Source: Halomonas daqiaonensis (GTDB lineage Bacteria; Pseudomonadota; Gammaproteobacteria; Pseudomonadales; Halomonadaceae). From it: a stretch of DNA of 64,000 bases. The notes beneath the pieces are model-generated. The model did not search any database, had not been told where the DNA came from, and saw only the letters and a list, made by a program, of their open reading frames with translations. The stretch is from contig NZ_FOBC01000001.1 in NCBI RefSeq assembly GCF_900109725.1, forward strand, positions 186,001 through 250,000, in the 5' to 3' direction. The position numbers were made by a program, and so were the translations under genes. Each line of letters begins with the position of its first letter. Position 1 is the first letter of the stretch. This document shows positions 29,052 through 37,354 of the stretch, in pieces.

Positions 29052-31484
29052 TCACACTCGGCGCTTGGTCCGCGCGGTGGCTACCGCGTTGAGCGGATCC
29101 TCGGGCCAGGGATGGTTCGGATAGCGGCCACGCATCTCGCGGCGCACTTCCTGATAGCCATTGGCCCAGAAACTTGCCAGGTCGGCGGTGACCTGCAGCG
29201 GGCGACGCGCCGGCGAGAGCAGGTGCAACAGCACCGCCACCCGACCGTCGACGACGCGTGGCGAGGCCTGCCAACCGAAGCACTCCTGCAGCTTCACCGC
29301 CAGCACCGGCGGCTTGTCCGCCAGGCACGGCGTATAGTCCAGCCGATGGGTCGAGCCGCTGGGCACCGCCAGGCGCAACGGCGCCAGCTCATCGAGGCGT
29401 GAGCGCAATGACCAATCGAGGCTGTCGAGCAGGATACGCGCCAGCGGCAGGCGCTCGATCGCGTCCAGCCGGTTGACGCCGTCGAGATGTGGGCCCAGCC
29501 AGTCGTCCAGTGACTCGAGCAGTGTCGCCTCGGACCAGTCGGGCCACTCACTGCCCAGCGCCCGGCGCAGCAGCGCCACCCTGCCCTGCAACTGACTCAG
29601 GTCGTCGTCTTGCGGCAGGCCACGCCGACATAGCGCCTCCAGCAGCGCCGCCCTGACCGCCTCCGGTGGCAGCTTAGCGAGAGGCTTGCGCGCCAGCACC
29701 ACGGCGCCCAGGCCGCGCACTTGCTCGCCCACCAGCCGGCCTTGGTCATCGGACCACTCGAGGCTCACCCGCCACTCACGGGCCTGCGGATAGAGCGCTT
29801 CCAGGCGTTCCGCATCCAATGCCACGGCACGGAAGATTCGCGCTCCGCTGGCCTCGCCGGAAAGCTCCACGGCAACCAGCAACTCGACGTGTGCCAGGGA
29901 GTGGCTCTCGGGAAGGGTTGCCAGGCCACCACCGGCCAGACGAAAGCGCCCCGGTTCCAGCCGTTGCGCCACTCGCTCCGGATAAGCCAGTGCCAGCAGC
30001 TCACCCAGCGGGGCCAGGCTCGGCACCTGGAGCTTCACGCCAGCGATGCGCGTGAGTCGTTCGGCATCGCGCTGCCACTGTCGATGCTCTCGTGGAGAGC
30101 CGAGCCGCGCCTGCATGGCCTGCTCAATATCGCGCTCTTCATCGAGGCCACTCCCTTCCAACAGCGCCACCAGGGCGCATGCTAGGGGAGCGACATCGAG
30201 ATCGGCGGCACGCTCCAGCATCGCCGCCAGGCGTGGGTGGGTCGGCCAACGCACGGTGGCACGGCCCAGCCCGCTCAGCAGGAACGCCTCATCCAGCAGG
30301 CCCAGGCGACGCAGCAGATCACGACCAGCCGCCAAGGCCGCCCCGGGTGGCAGCGTCACCCAAGGCAACTGGTCGGCATCGGCGATACCCCAGCGCGCCA
30401 GCTCGAAGGCCAGGGGCGCCAGATCCGCCTGACGGATCTCCGGCTCGCCGTGGGAAACGAGCGGCTGCTCCTCCGCCCACAGCCGCACGCAGAGGCCGGG
30501 GCCCTGGCGACCGGCTCGACCACGGCGCTGGTCGGCGCTGGCGCGGTTGACCCGGCGCGTCTCCAGCCGGGTGAGCCCGGTACGCGGCTGGAAGACCGGC
30601 ACCCGCTCTTGACCGGCGTCCACCACAAGGCTTACTCCGTCCACCGTGACACTCGACTCGGCAATGGCCGTGGCCAGTACCACACGGCGGCGCCCGTCCG
30701 GGTCGGGACGTAGGGCCCGGCGCTGGGCTTCCAGCGGCAGCCGGCCATGCAGCTCCATGACAGCAAGCGCCGGCGCCCTTGCTGCCAGTTCACGGGCTAG
30801 CCGCCGGATCTCCGAAACGCCGGGCAGGATCATCAAGGCGTCGCCTGCCTGCTGTTCCATGGCCTCAAGCAACGATCGCGCCTGCTGGGCTGCCGTGTCT
30901 TCTCGGCTATTGAGCGCCTGGTAGTGGGTCTCGACGGGAAAGGTGCGACCCGGGCAGTCGATCACCGGGGTGTCGTCGCCCAGCACACCGAGCAAAGCAT
31001 CGACATCCAGGGTCGCCGACATCACCAGCAGGCGAAGGTCCTCGCGCAGGCCCTGCTGGGCATCGAGCGCCAGTGCCAGGCCCAGGTCCGCCTCCAGGCT
31101 TCGCTCGTGGAACTCGTCGAAAATCACCCCGGCCACGTCCTCTAGCATGGGGTCGTCCTGAAGCATTCGCGTCAGCACCCCCTGGGTGACGACCTCCAGG
31201 CGGGTAGAGGGCCCCACCCGGCTCTCGCCACGCATGCGATAGCCCACGGTCTCGCCGACCCTCTCCCCTAGCTTCTCGGCCATGTAGCCGGCGGCCAGGC
31301 GCGCCGCCACCCGCCGTGGCTCGAGCAGCAGCAATTTACCGCCCCGAGCCCAGGGAGCATCGAGCAGCGCCAGGGGGACACGGGTGGTCTTGCCGGCCCC
31401 GGGCTCGGCGACCAGCAAGGTGCGAGAGTGATCGGCCAGGGCCGACCTGATGGCGTCGAGACGGGAATCGATGGGAAGCGTCAT
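29052..31484 (-). CDS. hrpB: ATP-dependent helicase HrpB
   Basis: 810 residues, the normal HrpB length. Walker A is E-P-G-A-G-K-T-T-R-V-P (about 27-37), motif II is D-E-F-H-E-R-S, motif III S-A-T-L-D and motif VI Q-R-R-G-R-A-G-R. The helicase core, HA2 and HrpB C-terminal domains follow. It is a DEAH-type helicase whose cellular role in bacteria is poorly defined. It sits 7 bases after the tetR-like stop on the same strand, so the two may share a transcript. Confidence 0.95.
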   Translation of the reverse strand: MTLPIDSRLDAIRSALADHSRTLLVAEPGAGKTTRVPLALLDAPWARGGKLLLLEPRRVAARLAAGYMAEKLGERVGETVGYRMRGESRVGPSTRLEVVTQGVLTRMLQDDPMLEDVAGVIFDEFHERSLEADLGLALALDAQQGLREDLRLLVMSATLDVDALLGVLGDDTPVIDCPGRTFPVETHYQALNSREDTAAQQARSLLEAMEQQAGDALMILPGVSEIRRLARELAARAPALAVMELHGRLPLEAQRRALRPDPDGRRRVVLATAIAESSVTVDGVSLVVDAGQERVPVFQPRTGLTRLETRRVNRASADQRRGRAGRQGPGLCVRLWAEEQPLVSHGEPEIRQADLAPLAFELARWGIADADQLPWVTLPPGAALAAGRDLLRRLGLLDEAFLLSGLGRATVRWPTHPRLAAMLERAADLDVAPLACALVALLEGSGLDEERDIEQAMQARLGSPREHRQWQRDAERLTRIAGVKLQVPSLAPLGELLALAYPERVAQRLEPGRFRLAGGGLATLPESHSLAHVELLVAVELSGEASGARIFRAVALDAERLEALYPQAREWRVSLEWSDDQGRLVGEQVRGLGAVVLARKPLAKLPPEAVRAALLEALCRRGLPQDDDLSQLQGRVALLRRALGSEWPDWSEATLLESLDDWLGPHLDGVNRLDAIERLPLARILLDSLDWSLRSRLDELAPLRLAVPSGSTHRLDYTPCLADKPPVLAVKLQECFGWQASPRVVDGRVAVLLHLLSPARRPLQVTADLASFWANGYQEVRREMRGRYPNHPWPEDPLNAVATARTKRRV

Positions 31485-31491
31485 GGAGCGC

Positions 31492-32175
31492 TCAGTCGGT
31501 GGACCCGTCATCCCGGGAGCGCACGCCACAGCCCTTGAGGATCACCCGGGTGAGGAAGGTGGTGATCTCCTCGACATCGGCATCGCTTAGTTCGTCACGA
31601 CCGGTAATGCCCAGTACCTGGGCCTCGAAATCGGCATAGTGCTGGGTGGCCGACCAAATCAGGAAGATCAGCCACACCGGATCGACGGGATCCATCAGCC
31701 CACGTTCGGCCCACTGCTCGAAAATCTTCGCCCGGGCCTGGACCCAGGCACGCAGTTCGCCGCGCAGGTACTCCTGCAGGAAAGGGGCGCCCGCGAGGAT
31801 CTCGGCAGCGAACAGCCGCGAGCCCTCGGGGTGACGCCGTGACAGCTGCATCTTGCTGCGGATGAAGGCCTCCAAGACATCGGCGGGATCATCTTCCACC
31901 GAGATGTCATCGAGCAGCGCATTCCAGCGCGCCATCATCCGCTCCAGCAGCCGCACATAGAGGCCACGCTTGCTACCCATGTAGTACAGCACGTTGGACT
32001 TGGGCAGGCCTGCCTGCTCGGCAATGGCCTGGAGACTCGCTCCCCGATAGCCGTGGCGGGCAAAGACTCGCTCGGCCGCGGCCAGGATCTCGCGCTCGTT
32101 ACGCTGGCGAGTCACCCCATTGGCCTCGCCCGGCTCTCGCACCCCCCGCTCGGCGGGCACACTCCCCTGTGTCAT
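31492..32175 (-). CDS. TetR-family regulator of the RutR type
   Basis: 227 residues. The N-terminal TetR helix-turn-helix (about 25-70, with A-S-L-Q-A-I-A-E-Q-A-G-L-P-K-S-N-V-L-Y-Y) is followed by a C-terminal domain very like RutR: S-R-L-F-A-A-E-I-L-A-G-A-P-F-L, I-F-L-I-W-S-A-T-Q-H-Y-A-D-F. RutR senses uracil and thymine and controls pyrimidine and purine genes in E. coli. Here it is divergent from xdhABC-guaD with a RutR-type palindrome between, so it probably controls purine breakdown. ATG 32175 gives the family length. Confidence 0.9.
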   Translation of the reverse strand: MTQGSVPAERGVREPGEANGVTRQRNEREILAAAERVFARHGYRGASLQAIAEQAGLPKSNVLYYMGSKRGLYVRLLERMMARWNALLDDISVEDDPADVLEAFIRSKMQLSRRHPEGSRLFAAEILAGAPFLQEYLRGELRAWVQARAKIFEQWAERGLMDPVDPVWLIFLIWSATQHYADFEAQVLGITGRDELSDADVEEITTFLTRVILKGCGVRSRDDGSTD

Positions 32176-32286
32176 CGGCCACCTCACTGCCCCTTGGCGG
32201 ATCAAAGCCAAGGATAGTGCCCCACGCCCAGGCGAGGTGCAATCGAGCTTGCAAAGCGCAAGAACCTGGACCAAGCTGAAGTTATT

Positions 32287-32302
32287 CTGACCGAATGGTC
32301 AG
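32287..32302. promoter_or_regulatory. RutR-type operator palindrome upstream of xdhA
   Basis: CTGACCGAATGGTCAG is a perfect 6-bp inverted repeat around a 4-base spacer. Its core TGACC-N4-GGTCA equals the core of the E. coli RutR box (TTGACCAnnTGGTCAA). It lies in the 206-base divergent region, 80 bases before the xdhA ATG and 112 bases before the regulator ATG. Confidence 0.75.
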
Positions 32303-32381
32303 CTTCCGGACTCATGAACACGAGCGCTTCCGCGCCGAGACGTTCACATCAACACTCCACGCCAACAACAGAGACAAGGCG

Positions 32382-33839
32382 ATGATCGACTTTCTGCTCA
32401 ACGGGCAGCCCCGCCAATGCGCGGCGTCGCCCGACACCAGCGTGCTCGAGCTGCTGCGCGACTCGCTCGGCCAGACCGGCACCAAGGAGGGCTGCGCCAC
32501 CGGCGACTGCGGCGCCTGCACGGTGGCCATCGGCGAGACCGGCCCCGACGGCAGCGTTCACTACCACAGCGCCAACGCCTGCATCACTCCGGCCCACCAG
32601 CTCCAGGGTCGAGCGCTGATCACCGTGGAGGGCCTGGCCCAGGGTGACGCCCTGCACCCCGCCCAGGCGGCCATGGTCGAATGTCACGGCAGCCAATGCG
32701 GCTTCTGTACCCCGGGTATCGTGATGTCGCTGTTCACCCTGCACGAGGAACAGCAACGGGCACCGGCGCCGCTGACGCAACAGCGTCTCGAAGCAGCGCT
32801 GGGCGGCAATCTATGCCGCTGCACGGGCTACCGGCCGATCCGCGACGCTGCCCTTTCCATGGGCGATCACCCCGAAAAGCGCCCAATGTGGCTGGATGCC
32901 GCAGCACCCGAGGCCAGGGCCACCACGGAGGCGCCGTTCGTCCAGCCGGAAAGCCTGACCGAACTGATTGATGAACGCACCCGCCATCCCGAAGCCCCCA
33001 TCGTCGCTGGCGGTACCGACCTCTGGCTCGAGGTGACCCAGCGCCTCGAACGCTTCGCGCGGCTTGTCGATGTCACGCGGGTCGCCGAACTCAATGCCAT
33101 CGAGGAAACGACCCTGGACGATGGCCGCGAGGGCTGGTGGGTCGGCGGCGCGGTCACCTATGCCAGGCTCGAGCCGCTGCTGGAGGAATATCATGAGGCC
33201 TTCGCCCACCTGCTGCACCGCCTGGGTTCGGCGCAGATCCGCAACCGCGGCACCCTGGGCGGCAACATCGCCAACGCTTCACCCATCGGCGACACCCCAC
33301 CGGTGCTGCTGGCACTGGGTTCTCGACTGTGGCTGGCCGGACCGGAGGGCGAGCGGGAAATGGCTCTCGCCGACTTCTTCCTCGACTACAAGCAGACTGC
33401 CCTGCGAGAGGGGGAGGTGATCCGGGCGATCTTCCTGCCCCGCCCCGAGACCGACCGACACCTCAAGGTCTGGAAGCTGTCCAAGCGTCGCGAGGACGAC
33501 ATTTCCGCCGTGCTAGGGGCCTTCAGCTGGCGCCAGGAGGACGGCGTACTGCGCGACGTTCGCCTGGCCTTCGGAGGCATGGCCGCGACACCCAAACGGG
33601 CCTCCGCGGCCGAGGCCGCCCTCGAGGGCCAGTCACCTTTCCCGGCTGCCTTCCAGGCCGCCAGGCTCGCTCTCGCGCAAGACTTCCAGCCGATGAGCGA
33701 CGTGCGCGGCAGTGCCCACTATCGCCAGCTCTCCGCCGCCAACCTGCTCGAGCGGATGCGCCTGGTCCTGCTTCGTGACAACCCGATGCAGGAAGCCAAC
33801 ACTGACCGGGAGGTGATGCTCCATGCGTACGCTCACTAG
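32382..33839 (+). CDS. xdhA: xanthine dehydrogenase small subunit (2Fe-2S and FAD)
   Basis: 485 residues. An N-terminal plant-type [2Fe-2S] domain (Cys38, Cys43, Cys46, Cys67) is followed by the second [2Fe-2S] helical domain (Cys106, Cys109, Cys145, Cys147 in G-G-N-L-C-R-C-T-G-Y) and a CO-dehydrogenase-type FAD domain (about 195-370, P-I-V-A-G-G-T-D-L-W) with its C-terminal part. It takes electrons from XdhB to NAD+. ATG 32382 (MIDFLLNGQP) is the family start; the frame is open to 32295, which would run into the operator. It overlaps xdhB by 17 bases. Confidence 0.95.
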   Translation: MIDFLLNGQPRQCAASPDTSVLELLRDSLGQTGTKEGCATGDCGACTVAIGETGPDGSVHYHSANACITPAHQLQGRALITVEGLAQGDALHPAQAAMVECHGSQCGFCTPGIVMSLFTLHEEQQRAPAPLTQQRLEAALGGNLCRCTGYRPIRDAALSMGDHPEKRPMWLDAAAPEARATTEAPFVQPESLTELIDERTRHPEAPIVAGGTDLWLEVTQRLERFARLVDVTRVAELNAIEETTLDDGREGWWVGGAVTYARLEPLLEEYHEAFAHLLHRLGSAQIRNRGTLGGNIANASPIGDTPPVLLALGSRLWLAGPEGEREMALADFFLDYKQTALREGEVIRAIFLPRPETDRHLKVWKLSKRREDDISAVLGAFSWRQEDGVLRDVRLAFGGMAATPKRASAAEAALEGQSPFPAAFQAARLALAQDFQPMSDVRGSAHYRQLSAANLLERMRLVLLRDNPMQEANTDREVMLHAYAH

Positions 33840-36399
33840 GCTTTCAAACACACCCGACCCTGCGCAATCCAACGCGCCCGACGATACGCAACCTACCGCG
33901 CCCGACGATGCGCGAGACACGCCACCGGGATCCAAACCGGATGTCTCCGCCGAGTCCGCAAGGGCGCGCCAGGCCCAGCAGGGCCGCATCAAGGGCGATG
34001 GTCCCCTGGCTCGAGATAGCGAGGCCACCGCGACGCGCGGCAGTGCCGGCAGCGCGAGCGCCCACGAGAGTGCCGTCAAGCATGTCACCGGGCGCGCCGC
34101 CTATATCGACGATCTCAAGGCGCCGGCAGACTGCCTGCACCTGGCGCTTGGGCTCTCGCCGGTGGCCCACGGCCGCCTGACCCGTCTCGATCTCGACAAG
34201 GTGCGGGCCATGCCAGGGGTGATCGACGCGGTCGGCTTCCACGACGTGCCAGGGCACACCGATATCGGCCCGGTCTTCCCCGGTGATCCGATCTTCGTCA
34301 ACGACACGATCAGCTATGCCGGCCAGGTACTCTTCGCCGTGGCAGCCGAGACCCATCGCGCTGCCCGGGAGGCCGTGAGCGCCGCCTGGGCCGAGGGAAT
34401 AGCCGAGATCGACGAGCAGCCCGCCAGTCTCGACCCGGTAGCTGCCGCAGAGCACGGCGAGTTCGTGCGCCCGACCCATGTCCAGCAAAGCGGCGACTGG
34501 GAACGCTCGCTCGCGGCGGCGGCCCATGTCATCGAGGGCGAGCAGTTCGTCGGTGGCCAGGAGCATTTCTACCTGGAGGGACAAGCCTGCCTGGTCCAGC
34601 CCACCGAGGACGAGGGGGTGATCGTGCATACCTCCAACCAGCACCCCAGCGAGACCCAGAAGCTGGTTGCCGAGGTGCTGGGCATTCCCTTCCACGCGGT
34701 GACCGTGGAGGTACGCCGCATGGGCGGCGGCTTCGGCGGCAAGGAGACCCAGGCCTCGCCCTGGGCCTGCATTGCGGCGCTGGTGGCCCGGCGCACCGGC
34801 CGCACCGTCCGCCTGCGCCTGCCCCGTGCCGAGGACATGCACGTGACCGGCAAGCGCCATCCCTTCCACAACCGCTACCGGCTGGGCGTGGATGTTGCCG
34901 GCGTGATCCAGGGCGGCGAGCTGACCCTGATCGGCGACTGCGGCTACTCCCCGGACCTGTCCGACGCCATCGTCGATCGTGCAATGTTCCATTCCGACAA
35001 CGCCTACTCGCTCGGCGAGGCGCGGGTCACCGGCCACCGGGCACGTACCCACACCGCCTCCAACACCGCCTTCCGCGGCTTCGGCGGCCCCCAGGGCATG
35101 ATGGTGATCGAGGCGGCAATGGACGATATCGCCAGGCGGATCGGCGAGGATCCGCTGACGATCCGCAAGCGCAATCTCTACCGGACAGGACAGGACGACA
35201 CCCGCCGGGATATCACCCACTATGGCCAGACCGTGGAGCAGGTCGCCCTGCTGCACCACATTGTCGAGCGACTCGAGGCCGACAGCGACTACTGGGCCCG
35301 CCGCAAGGCTATCGTCGCCTTCAATGCACAGAGCCCGGTGATTCGCCGCGGCCTGGCGCTGACCCCGGTGAAGTTCGGCATCTCCTTCACCGCCAAGCAT
35401 CTCAACCAGGCCGGCGCCCTGCTGCAGGTCTATACCGACGGCAGCGTGATGATCAACCATGGCGGCACCGAGATGGGCCAGGGTCTGCACACCAAGATCT
35501 GCCAGGTGGTGGCCCGCGAGCTCGCCCTCGACCTCGACACGGTGCGCATCACCGCCACCCGTACCGACAAGGTGCCCAACACCTCGCCCACGGCGGCCTC
35601 CAGCGGAGCCGACCTCAACGGCATGGCCGCCCGCGACGCCTGCCTGAGCCTCAAGACGCGGCTATTCGACTTCGCCAGCGAGCACTACGCTCTCGATCGC
35701 GAGGGCATGCGCCTGGAGGCCGGCAACCTGGTGGCCGGCCAAGGCGAGAGCGAGCGACGCATTCCCTGGGGCGAACTGGTGCAGGCCGCCTACCTGGGCC
35801 GGGTATCGCTCTCCGAGAAAGGGTTCTACGCCACCCCGCTGATCCACTACGACCGCACCACCGGCCAGGGGCGCCCCTTCTACTATTTTGCCTATGGAGC
35901 GGCGGTCAGCGAGGTCAGCGTCGATACCCTGACCGGCGAGTATCAGGTGGACCGGGTCGACATCCTGCATGACGTGGGCGACTCCCTGAACCCGGCCATC
36001 GACATCGGCCAGGTCGAGGGCGGCTTCATCCAGGGTATGGGCTGGCTGACCGGCGAGGAGCTCAAGTGGAACGACGCCGGCCGGTTGATCTCCGATGGGC
36101 CGGCCACCTACAAGATTCCCACCTACGGCGACCTGCCGCCGGTGTTCAACGTCGAACTGCTCCAGGGCCACCCCAACTCCATGGCCAGCATCTACCGTTC
36201 CAAGGCGGTGGGCGAGCCGCCCTTCATGCTCGGCATCTCGGTGTGGACGGCGCTGCGCGATGCCCTTTCGAGCCTGGCCGACTACCGCGAGGCCCCACGG
36301 CTCGATACCCCGGCCACGCCGGAGCGGGTGCTGATGGCCGCCGAGGCGCTGCGCTCGCGTCACGCTCCCCAGCCAACGGGCACGGGTAAGCCCGAATGA
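33823..36399 (+). CDS. xdhB: xanthine dehydrogenase molybdopterin subunit
   Basis: 858 residues, longer than the usual 770-800. The extra length is an N-terminal tail of about 85 residues rich in Ala, Asp, Pro and Thr (probably disordered) ahead of S-A-V-K-H-V-T-G-R-A-A-Y-I-D-D. The molybdopterin domain has G-G-G-F-G-G-K-E, A-F-R-G-F-G-G-P-Q-G and the catalytic glutamate in V-G-E-P-P-F-M-L-G. It hydroxylates hypoxanthine and xanthine to urate. GGGAGG sits 9 bases before ATG 33823, which supports the long form. It overlaps xdhC as ATGA. Confidence 0.95.
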   Translation: MRTLTRLSNTPDPAQSNAPDDTQPTAPDDARDTPPGSKPDVSAESARARQAQQGRIKGDGPLARDSEATATRGSAGSASAHESAVKHVTGRAAYIDDLKAPADCLHLALGLSPVAHGRLTRLDLDKVRAMPGVIDAVGFHDVPGHTDIGPVFPGDPIFVNDTISYAGQVLFAVAAETHRAAREAVSAAWAEGIAEIDEQPASLDPVAAAEHGEFVRPTHVQQSGDWERSLAAAAHVIEGEQFVGGQEHFYLEGQACLVQPTEDEGVIVHTSNQHPSETQKLVAEVLGIPFHAVTVEVRRMGGGFGGKETQASPWACIAALVARRTGRTVRLRLPRAEDMHVTGKRHPFHNRYRLGVDVAGVIQGGELTLIGDCGYSPDLSDAIVDRAMFHSDNAYSLGEARVTGHRARTHTASNTAFRGFGGPQGMMVIEAAMDDIARRIGEDPLTIRKRNLYRTGQDDTRRDITHYGQTVEQVALLHHIVERLEADSDYWARRKAIVAFNAQSPVIRRGLALTPVKFGISFTAKHLNQAGALLQVYTDGSVMINHGGTEMGQGLHTKICQVVARELALDLDTVRITATRTDKVPNTSPTAASSGADLNGMAARDACLSLKTRLFDFASEHYALDREGMRLEAGNLVAGQGESERRIPWGELVQAAYLGRVSLSEKGFYATPLIHYDRTTGQGRPFYYFAYGAAVSEVSVDTLTGEYQVDRVDILHDVGDSLNPAIDIGQVEGGFIQGMGWLTGEELKWNDAGRLISDGPATYKIPTYGDLPPVFNVELLQGHPNSMASIYRSKAVGEPPFMLGISVWTALRDALSSLADYREAPRLDTPATPERVLMAAEALRSRHAPQPTGTGKPE

Positions 36400-37286
36400 C
36401 GACCGTGGATAACGGGGGTACGCGTCCCGAGAGCTGGCATGCCGCCCTGCACCGCCTGCAGCGCGAGGGCCTCCCCCATGTGCTGGCCACCCAGGTCACC
36501 AGCGCCGGTTCCACGCCCCGGGAACCCGGAGCACGCATGGTGATCACCGACGATGCGGTCTACGACACCCTGGGTGGCGGCACCTTCGAATGGCAGACCA
36601 TCGCGGCGGCCCGCCAGCGCCTGGCCAACCACGGAGCGCGCGCCGAGGCCGGCATGAGCCTGGAGGCCTTCAGCCTCGGCGGTCGCAGTGGCCAGTGCTG
36701 CGGCGGCTTCGTCAAGGTGCTGCTCGAGGTCTTCCCCGGCAGTACCGCGACGCTGGCGATCTTCGGTGCCGGCCACGTGGGCCGAGAACTGGTGCGCCTG
36801 GCCGCGCCACTGCCCTGGCAGTTGATCTGGCACGACAGTCGGGCAGGCAGCTTTCCCGACTGGGCGGCCGACCAGCCACGGCTCGCCTGTCGCCATGCCC
36901 CCGACCCCACCGCTTCAGTGGCTACCCTGCCCTCTGGCGCCCACACCCTGGTGCTGACCCATGACCACGCCGAGGACCGCGCCCTGGTGGATGCCCTGCT
37001 CGCCCGTGGTGATACGGCTTCGCTGGGCCTGATCGGCTCGCGCAGCAAGTGGGCCAGCTTCCGTCGCCGACTTCACGACGCCGGTCACGACGAAGAGGCC
37101 CTGGCCCACGTGCGCTGCCCCATCGGCACCGCCGCCGGTGGCACCGGAGGCGACAAGACCCCCTACGCCATCGCCCTCGCCGCCATCGCCGAGCTGCTGC
37201 CGCTGGTCGAGTCACCAAAGCGAGGAGAGCAGCGAGGCCTGGATCCGGCCGAGCTGCGACACATCTTCACCGACAACGCCATGTAG
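36396..37286 (+). CDS. xdhC: xanthine dehydrogenase accessory protein XdhC
   Basis: 296 residues. The N-terminal XdhC/CoxI domain has G-G-R-S-G-Q-C-C-G-G, and the C-terminal Rossmann domain has I-F-G-A-G-H-V-G-R-E-L (about 123-133) and L-I-G-S-R-S-K-W. XdhC binds the molybdenum cofactor, promotes its sulfuration and inserts it into XdhB. The start overlaps the xdhB stop as ATGA. The stop codon TAG lies within the REP element at 37282-37346. Confidence 0.94.
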   Translation: MTTVDNGGTRPESWHAALHRLQREGLPHVLATQVTSAGSTPREPGARMVITDDAVYDTLGGGTFEWQTIAAARQRLANHGARAEAGMSLEAFSLGGRSGQCCGGFVKVLLEVFPGSTATLAIFGAGHVGRELVRLAAPLPWQLIWHDSRAGSFPDWAADQPRLACRHAPDPTASVATLPSGAHTLVLTHDHAEDRALVDALLARGDTASLGLIGSRSKWASFRRRLHDAGHDEEALAHVRCPIGTAAGGTGGDKTPYAIALAAIAELLPLVESPKRGEQRGLDPAELRHIFTDNAM

Positions 37287-37346
37287 GAGCTTTGCTTGCA
37301 AAGCGATAGATCTGGCGTAAATCGCGCTGCAAGCAGCGCTCCTACA
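37282..37346. repeat. REP-like inverted repeat doublet between xdhC and guaD
   Basis: The arms TGTAGGAGC...GCGAT (37282-37307) and ATCGC...GCTCCTACA (37321-37346) are inverted copies about 26 bases long. Each arm holds its own hairpin: GCTTTGC-TT-GCAAAGC in the left and GCGCTGC-TT-GCAGCGC (minus-strand sense) in the right. The GTAGGAGC start and paired layout match the REP doublets (REPINs) of Pseudomonas. No RAYT transposase is in this window. Confidence 0.85.
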
Positions 37347-37354
37347 AAAATTCG

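Noticed and set aside
32230..32262. CTTGCAAAGCGCAAG near the tetR start as another REP copy
   Set aside because: It shares only the TTGCAAAGCG words with the REP at 37282 and lacks the GTAGGAGC ends and the paired arm.
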